NCBI GenBank assembly: GCA_029861795.1
Contig: JAOTYS010000101.1
Span: 1 to 11,994 of the forward strand
DNA length: 11,994 nt
Source of the DNA: Gammaproteobacteria bacterium
GTDB lineage: Bacteria > Pseudomonadota > Gammaproteobacteria > Arenicellales > JAOTYS01
Direction of reading: 5' to 3'
Part shown: positions 7,454 through 11,994 of the stretch, piece after piece
Numbering within the stretch: position 1 is the first letter of the stretch
Layout of the letters: each line of letters opens with the position of its first letter
Made by a program: the position numbers and the translations under genes
Notes under the pieces: model-generated
Told to the model about the DNA's origin: nothing
Database searches by the model: none
What the model saw: the letters and a program-made list of their open reading frames with translations, nothing else

Positions 7454-8665
7454 ATGCAATCATTGAATTCTTTTCGTTCAGGACCGGACGAGGCGGGTCA
7501 TTTTGGAAAATTCGGTGGTCGTTTCGTAGCCGAGACCCTAATGCCCCTTATCCTTGATTTAGAGCAAGCATACCAAGCAGCCAGGGCAGATCCATCGTTC
7601 CAACAGCAATTTGACTATTTTGCCAAACACTATATCGGCCGCCCGAGCCCACTTTACTTCGCTGAGCGGCTCACTGAGCATTGTGGCGGCGCCAAGATCT
7701 ATTTCAAGCGCGATGAACTGAATCACACCGGGGCGCATAAGATCAACAACACCTTGGGTCAGATTCTGTTGGCCCGACGCATGGGGAAGACCCGAATCAT
7801 CGCGGAGACCGGTGCTGGACAACACGGGGTCGCCACCGCAACGGTGTGTGCTCGCTTCAATCTACCGTGTTTGGTCTATATGGGTGACACCGACATTGAG
7901 CGCCAAGCACCGAACGTCTTTCGCATGAAGTTACTCGGGGCCGAGGTGATTCCGGTGACCAGCGGTACCGGCACACTAAAAGATGCCTTGAATGAGGCGC
8001 TTCGGGATTGGGTGGCAAATGTAGAAGACACCTTTTACATCATCGGTACCGTTGCAGGCCCTCACCCCTACCCAGCCATGGTGCGCGACTTCCAGTCCGT
8101 GATTGGCAACGAGGTCAAACAACAGATCATGGACGCAGAAGGCCGGTTACCTGACACCTTGGTGGCGTGTATCGGCGGCGGATCCAATGCCATGGGGTTA
8201 TTCCACCCTTTCTTGGACGACACCGACGTGCGCATCATCGGCGTCGAGGCGGCGGGTAAAGGCATCGAAACTGGCAAACATGCGGCGTCATTGAGTGGCG
8301 GTCGGCCCGGTGTGTTGCATGGTAATAGGACTTACCTGTTGCAGACCAAAGATGGACAAATACTTGACGCGCACTCTATTTCTGCGGGGCTCGACTACCC
8401 AGGCATCGGACCCGAACACGCATGGCTGCATGAGGCGGGTCGGGTGGAGTATGTCGCGGCAACGGACCAAGAAGCGCTAAATGCATTCCAATTATGCACC
8501 AGGATGGAGGGAATCATTCCTGCGCTGGAGCCTAGCCACGCGTTAGCCGTTGTCAGCAAAATTGCCCCAACGCTTGCCAGCGATCACATCATTGTCATGA
8601 ACATGTGCGGACGTGGTGACAAGGACGTCTTTACCGTGGCCAAGGCGCTGGAAATGGAGATATGA
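7454..8665 (+). CDS. trpB: Tryptophan synthase beta subunit
   Basis: TrpB condenses indole with L-serine to form L-tryptophan with pyridoxal phosphate, in an alpha2-beta2 complex with TrpA. The 403-residue product has the family N-terminus [20 protein letters not shown]. The PLP lysine is Lys96 in [10 protein letters not shown], and the catalytic glutamate is Glu118 in AETGAGQHG. The phosphate-binding loop GGGSNAMG is at 241-248. [17 protein letters not shown] (307-323) and [13 protein letters not shown] (352-364) complete the core. This is the standard TrpB1 type. The ATG at 7454 is the first start in a frame that is open further upstream but lacks start codons there. The Shine-Dalgarno signal is weak. 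Its TGA overlaps the trpA ATG as ATGA. The pair is divergent from truA and separated from trpF by truA. Confidence 0.98.
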   Translation: MQSLNSFRSGPDEAGHFGKFGGRFVAETLMPLILDLEQAYQAARADPSFQQQFDYFAKHYIGRPSPLYFAERLTEHCGGAKIYFKRDELNHTGAHKINNTLGQILLARRMGKTRIIAETGAGQHGVATATVCARFNLPCLVYMGDTDIERQAPNVFRMKLLGAEVIPVTSGTGTLKDALNEALRDWVANVEDTFYIIGTVAGPHPYPAMVRDFQSVIGNEVKQQIMDAEGRLPDTLVACIGGGSNAMGLFHPFLDDTDVRIIGVEAAGKGIETGKHAASLSGGRPGVLHGNRTYLLQTKDGQILDAHSISAGLDYPGIGPEHAWLHEAGRVEYVAATDQEALNAFQLCTRMEGIIPALEPSHALAVVSKIAPTLASDHIIVMNMCGRGDKDVFTVAKALEMEI

Positions 8666-9516
8666 CCACCGCCGCACCGTTCGATGCAGATCGCGTGACC
8701 CGCTGCTTTGATAACCTCAAAGACTGTGGGCGCGGCGGCTTAGTCACGTTCATTACAGCGGGTGACCCCGATCTAGAGACGTCACTCACGATCCTGCGGG
8801 GTCTGCCGGCCGCCGGAGCTGATCTAATCGAGCTAGGCATGCCTTTCTCAGACCCCATGGCCGATGGGCCCGCCATTCAGGCTGCGAGCCTGAGGGCATT
8901 ACGTGCGGGCATGACCTTAAAGAAAACCTTATCGATGGTAGGTAGGTTCCGACAGGGCGATGATGACACGCCCTTGATTTTGATGGGCTATTACAATCCC
9001 ATCTACAGTTATGGCCCGGTGGAGTTTGTCAGCGACGCGCGCGCGGCCGGTGTAGATGGCCTAATCGTGGTGGACTTGCCCCCGGAAGAGGATGCTGAAT
9101 TGCGTCTACCGGCCCGGGAAGCAGGATTGCACTGGATACGACTTGCCACACCGACCACTGACGAAACACGCCTCAGAACGGTACTGAGCGGTGCGAGTGG
9201 GTTTCTTTACTATGTGTCGGTGCTTGGAGTTACCGGCACACGCTCACCGCGGCTCGAGCAGACGGGCGGTGCGGTCGCGCGGCTGCGCCGGCACACCAAT
9301 CTACCCATTGCTGTGGGATTCGGAATAAGGACCCCAGAGCAGGTTGCTGAAGTGACCGCCAGCGCCGATGCCGCAGTAGTGGGCTCGGCCTTGGTGGATC
9401 AGATTAATCAACAGTCAGATGGCCAGAATGACCCAGGAAGCGCGCAATTGTTGGACAAACTGCAAAAATTTGTGCACGCTCTTGCGCAAGGAACACGCGT
9501 CCAACCCACGGGTTGA
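8662..9516 (+). CDS. trpA: Tryptophan synthase alpha subunit
   Basis: TrpA cleaves indole-3-glycerol phosphate to glyceraldehyde 3-phosphate and indole, which passes through a tunnel to TrpB. The product has 284 residues, against 268 in E. coli. Catalytic residues are Glu57 and Asp68 in [15 protein letters not shown], equivalent to Glu49 and Asp60 of the enteric enzyme. [24 protein letters not shown] (183-195) and the phosphate-binding IAVGFGI (216-222) are as expected. The extra length lies mostly at the C-terminus, after about residue 245, in a hydrophilic stretch rich in Gln and Ser. The start overlaps the trpB stop by four bases, so translation is probably coupled, giving equal subunits. 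The gene converges on fimV, whose stop is 39 bases away. Confidence 0.97.
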   Translation: MTTAAPFDADRVTRCFDNLKDCGRGGLVTFITAGDPDLETSLTILRGLPAAGADLIELGMPFSDPMADGPAIQAASLRALRAGMTLKKTLSMVGRFRQGDDDTPLILMGYYNPIYSYGPVEFVSDARAAGVDGLIVVDLPPEEDAELRLPAREAGLHWIRLATPTTDETRLRTVLSGASGFLYYVSVLGVTGTRSPRLEQTGGAVARLRRHTNLPIAVGFGIRTPEQVAEVTASADAAVVGSALVDQINQQSDGQNDPGSAQLLDKLQKFVHALAQGTRVQPTG

Positions 9517-9555
9517 ACACCCCGATTCTCGAGCGATTGCTACGACAAGTGGGAC

Positions 9556-11994
9556 TTAGCTGGCCAGCTTGCTTGCGAGCTCGGCGGCCTGCTTACGCTG
9601 ACCTTCGTCACCCTCTCGCAACACCTCATCGATGATGCTGCGAGCGCCGCTATTGTCTCCCATGTCGATATAGGCTTTAGCGAGATCCAGCTTGGTGGCC
9701 GCCTCATCCCATTGTGGGGCGTCCAGACTCTCGGTCGGTTCCACTGCTACCACCCCTATGCTGCTAACGGGTTCAATGGGCTCACCCGGCATCTCAACGC
9801 TGGCGGCTAGCCCTTCTTCGGTCGGTGCAGCGGAAGGGCGTTCTAAGTCGATCGTGTCATCCAATTCAATAGTGTCTTCTGCTCCGGACAGATCGAACTC
9901 GTTGATTGTCTCTGCCGTATCAGTCTCAAAGTTTTCCATCTCGGCGCCCAGGTCAAATTCCCTGGCGAGATCCATACTCATGTCCAGACCATCGGCTTCG
10001 GTTGAATCCCCCGCTGATATGTCAGCGCCCTCCTGGGCAGTCGAGGACAAATATTCCAATCCTTCCTCAGCTGACTCACCAAGCGTACCGGTGTCAACTG
10101 CAGGAGCTGACCCTTCGTCCCCAAGATCCAAGTCAAAATCCAGTGAATCAGCCTCTGCAGAGATAGCTTCTGGGTCATCTAACCGCGGCGCTGCCTCGTC
10201 TGAGCCGGCGAATGCCGCGTGGTCCGACTGTTGCGCTGCGGCCGTCTCCAATTCCCCAGTCTGCTCAGCCGCCTCAGGCTGTGGCCATGCGGGCGTCTCC
10301 AATTCCCCCGCCTGCTCAGCCGCCTCAGGTTCAAAGTCGAATCCCGATGTCTCGTCGGGAGTGGGCAATGGTGCCAAGCCTGGATCAATCGTGTCTTCCA
10401 CCCCCGAACCAGCGGCGGCTGGGACCGACTCATCAGCGCTGGTCACAAACGCTGCCGTTGCGGCCGTTGCCGCAGTTGCTGCCGCCACTGGCGCTACCCG
10501 CTTGAACAACGGATTGTCCGGATTCATCCGTTGTCCCATTTCGATTACCTTGGTCCAGACTTCTGACTCCTGCTCGCCTTGCGCTGGATACAGCTCCTCA
10601 GCGAGGGTCTCAAACCCTTTCAGATCCTCACGTTGCTCGTAGATCTCCAATAACTTGAGCTTTAACTCGCTGCGAGTCGGAGCACGCGAGATGGCTTCTT
10701 TCAAGACCTCCTCAGCTTGCTCATCGCGCCCATAGGCCAAATACACCTCAGCTTCGGCCAGCGGATCCACTTCGTCCGCCTGCATCGTCCCCATCCCGGG
10801 AACACCAAAATCACTTAGAAAAGAAGTATCAGTTCCGACCTCGTTGCTAGCTGTCGTGCTGCTACTAGATGTACTGGCTGTGGGTGTATCTAGGGCGCTT
10901 CCGGTGAGTACGCTTTCCTCGAACTCAGCAATTGAACGACGGCGTCGGACAAAGTAGATCAGACCGACCAAAAGCAATAGTGGCGCAAGCAATATCAGTA
11001 GCCACGTCGACCGGTTTACCATGAACCCATCCAAGATGTTCTCCCACCAGGCCTTTTGCGCTGTGGGTGGTGTTGCGGCCGGCTGCGCTGTCGCGAGTGG
11101 CTCTGACTCAGCAGCCGGTTCTGGCGTAACGGCGACCTCCTCGCTCGGCGCTGCTTCAGTTTGACTGTCTGGGGCTGGAGCTTGCGCTGCGGGCACTTGC
11201 TCCGGTTGTGGCGTCTCAGCCTGTTGCTGCGCCGCAGCTGCCTGCTCCTGGGCTGCGGCAAGCTCTGCGCTCTCGATCTCCATTAAGCGGCTGGCATTAG
11301 CGACCTGCTCTTCTAACAGTTTTATGCGTTCGCGCAGCTCCTGATTCTCAAGCTCACGCGAAAGCAATGTCTCTTCCATGGTAGAAATTTGATCACGTAG
11401 CGCTTGAGCCTCTGTATCTACCGCAGCGTCTGTGCCAGTCCCCGCTGCGCCCTCGGCGGCCGCTGACGCCTGATCTTCCGATTGCTCCAACGTAGCGCGT
11501 ACAATGCGCAAAATTTCCTCTGACTCCTCTGCGCTCTCATCGGTTGCGGCAGCGGTCTCCGAAGTTTCAGCCGTGGGTTCAGTCGGGGCTTGAGATTCTG
11601 CGGCAGCCACAGTTTCGGTAGTAGCGACCGATTCTTGCGATGCCGTCGGCGGCGCGCCGTCAGCAAGAGCCAACCTGTATTGATCGAAAGCCGCGAGCTG
11701 CTCGGCGTAGGCCCTGTTTGCCTCTGCCTCAGAGATGGATGCAAGGGCGTCGCTGGTAGGCATCTGCAGCATTTGGTCGACTTTCAGAAGATTAACGTTC
11801 TGGTCGATGAATGCGTCTGGATTCTGCCGTAGCAGCCCAATCATCATCTGAAAGACGTTGACGTCTGCCGAAGTCTGTGCAGCCCGCGAGGCGACGCTCC
11901 ACAACGTATCACCGGCCTTAGTGGGCCCATACACGTCGCCTTGAACGGGTTCAATGCTGCTCTGCACGGCGTCGCTCTGTTCGGTAGCCTTAGG
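9556..11994 (-). CDS. fimV: Pilus assembly / polar hub protein FimV (N-terminus missing)
   Basis: FimV is an inner-membrane protein with a periplasmic LysM region. In Pseudomonas it is needed for type IV pilus assembly, twitching and polar organisation. The frame stays open to the right edge, so 812 residues are visible and the signal peptide and first domain are lost; an in-frame GTG at 11967 is internal. In visible numbering: a LysM-like region with YGPTKAGDTLWSVASR and LLRQNPDAFIDQNVNLLKV (about 22-80), an Ala/Glu/Thr-rich stretch, a coiled coil (about 195-260), a Pro/Ala/Glu linker, one membrane helix (about 328-349) ending in RRRRS, a TPR-like cytoplasmic part (about 410-500), an Ala-rich run (502-517), a very acidic low-complexity region, and the conserved FimV C-terminus (about 762-812, KLDLAKAYIDMGD...ARSIIDEVLREGD). 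It converges with trpA. Confidence 0.95.
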   Translation of the reverse strand, partial: PKATEQSDAVQSSIEPVQGDVYGPTKAGDTLWSVASRAAQTSADVNVFQMMIGLLRQNPDAFIDQNVNLLKVDQMLQMPTSDALASISEAEANRAYAEQLAAFDQYRLALADGAPPTASQESVATTETVAAAESQAPTEPTAETSETAAATDESAEESEEILRIVRATLEQSEDQASAAAEGAAGTGTDAAVDTEAQALRDQISTMEETLLSRELENQELRERIKLLEEQVANASRLMEIESAELAAAQEQAAAAQQQAETPQPEQVPAAQAPAPDSQTEAAPSEEVAVTPEPAAESEPLATAQPAATPPTAQKAWWENILDGFMVNRSTWLLILLAPLLLLVGLIYFVRRRRSIAEFEESVLTGSALDTPTASTSSSSTTASNEVGTDTSFLSDFGVPGMGTMQADEVDPLAEAEVYLAYGRDEQAEEVLKEAISRAPTRSELKLKLLEIYEQREDLKGFETLAEELYPAQGEQESEVWTKVIEMGQRMNPDNPLFKRVAPVAAATAATAATAAFVTSADESVPAAAGSGVEDTIDPGLAPLPTPDETSGFDFEPEAAEQAGELETPAWPQPEAAEQTGELETAAAQQSDHAAFAGSDEAAPRLDDPEAISAEADSLDFDLDLGDEGSAPAVDTGTLGESAEEGLEYLSSTAQEGADISAGDSTEADGLDMSMDLAREFDLGAEMENFETDTAETINEFDLSGAEDTIELDDTIDLERPSAAPTEEGLAASVEMPGEPIEPVSSIGVVAVEPTESLDAPQWDEAATKLDLAKAYIDMGDNSGARSIIDEVLREGDEGQRKQAAELASKLAS
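10244..10329 (-). repeat. 51-base direct duplication within fimV
   Basis: Two nearly identical 35-base copies lie at 10244-10278 and 10295-10329, offset by 51 bases (17 codons), so the frame is kept. They encode PEAAEQAGELET and PEAAEQTGELET in the acidic cytoplasmic region of FimV. The copies differ at very few bases, indicating a fairly recent in-frame duplication. The number of copies could vary between strains. Confidence 0.85.

Noticed and set aside
9502..9515. CAACCC-AC-GGGTTG inverted repeat at the trpA stop codon as a terminator
   Set aside because: Only about five pairs can form around a four-base loop, and the following sequence is C-rich rather than T-rich.
9692..10642. A 316-codon open frame on the plus strand opposite fimV
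   Set aside because: It lies wholly antisense to the acidic, Ala/Glu/Asp-rich low-complexity part of FimV. Its product is a Ser/Ala-rich composition mirror with no domain signature, as expected from codon bias on the other strand.
9556..11967. fimV starting at the GTG at 11967
   Set aside because: The frame continues without a stop to the window edge, and FimV proteins have a signal peptide and an N-terminal domain before the LysM region that begins here.

Overview
The window is a block of gammaproteobacterial housekeeping genes. Three things point to this group: an LpxH-type lipid A enzyme, a FimV pilus-hub protein with its LysM region and conserved C-terminus, and the gene order fimV-truA-trpF-accD-folC-SPOR protein-cvpA-purF. 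That order is the one I recall from Pseudomonas and relatives. Base composition is moderate, close to half G+C. I see no tRNA or rRNA genes, insertion sequences, phage genes, CRISPR arrays or defence or toxin modules. Most genes can be named with high confidence.

Layout from left to right. At 2-619 (+) is the 3' part of lpxH, cut by the window edge and convergent with purF. From 681 to 7356, all on the minus strand and read right to left, is a compact run: truA, trpF, accD, folC, a dedD-like SPOR protein, cvpA and purF. Gaps in this run are 3 to 36 bases, except for 178 bases between the SPOR gene and cvpA. Divergent from truA is the pair trpB-trpA (7454-9516, +), joined by an ATGA overlap. 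Convergent with trpA is fimV (9556 to the right edge, minus), missing its N-terminus.

The run mixes pathways. It covers tRNA pseudouridylation (TruA), tryptophan synthesis (TrpF here, TrpBA next door), the first step of fatty acid synthesis (AccD), folate polyglutamylation (FolC), a septal or envelope SPOR protein, CvpA and the committed step of purine synthesis (PurF). FolC and PurF link folate and purine supply. LpxH and AccD both feed envelope lipid synthesis. FimV and the SPOR protein act at the cell envelope.

The points worth a second look are small. A 42-codon reading frame fills most of the one large gap in the run; it has a CxxC...HC pattern and ends in an ATGA overlap with cvpA. A 28-codon frame ends two bases before truA. 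trpBA is placed as a divergent pair between fimV and truA rather than next to trpF. Three of the run's genes use non-ATG starts. fimV carries a 51-base in-frame duplication. I found no clearly new multi-gene system.
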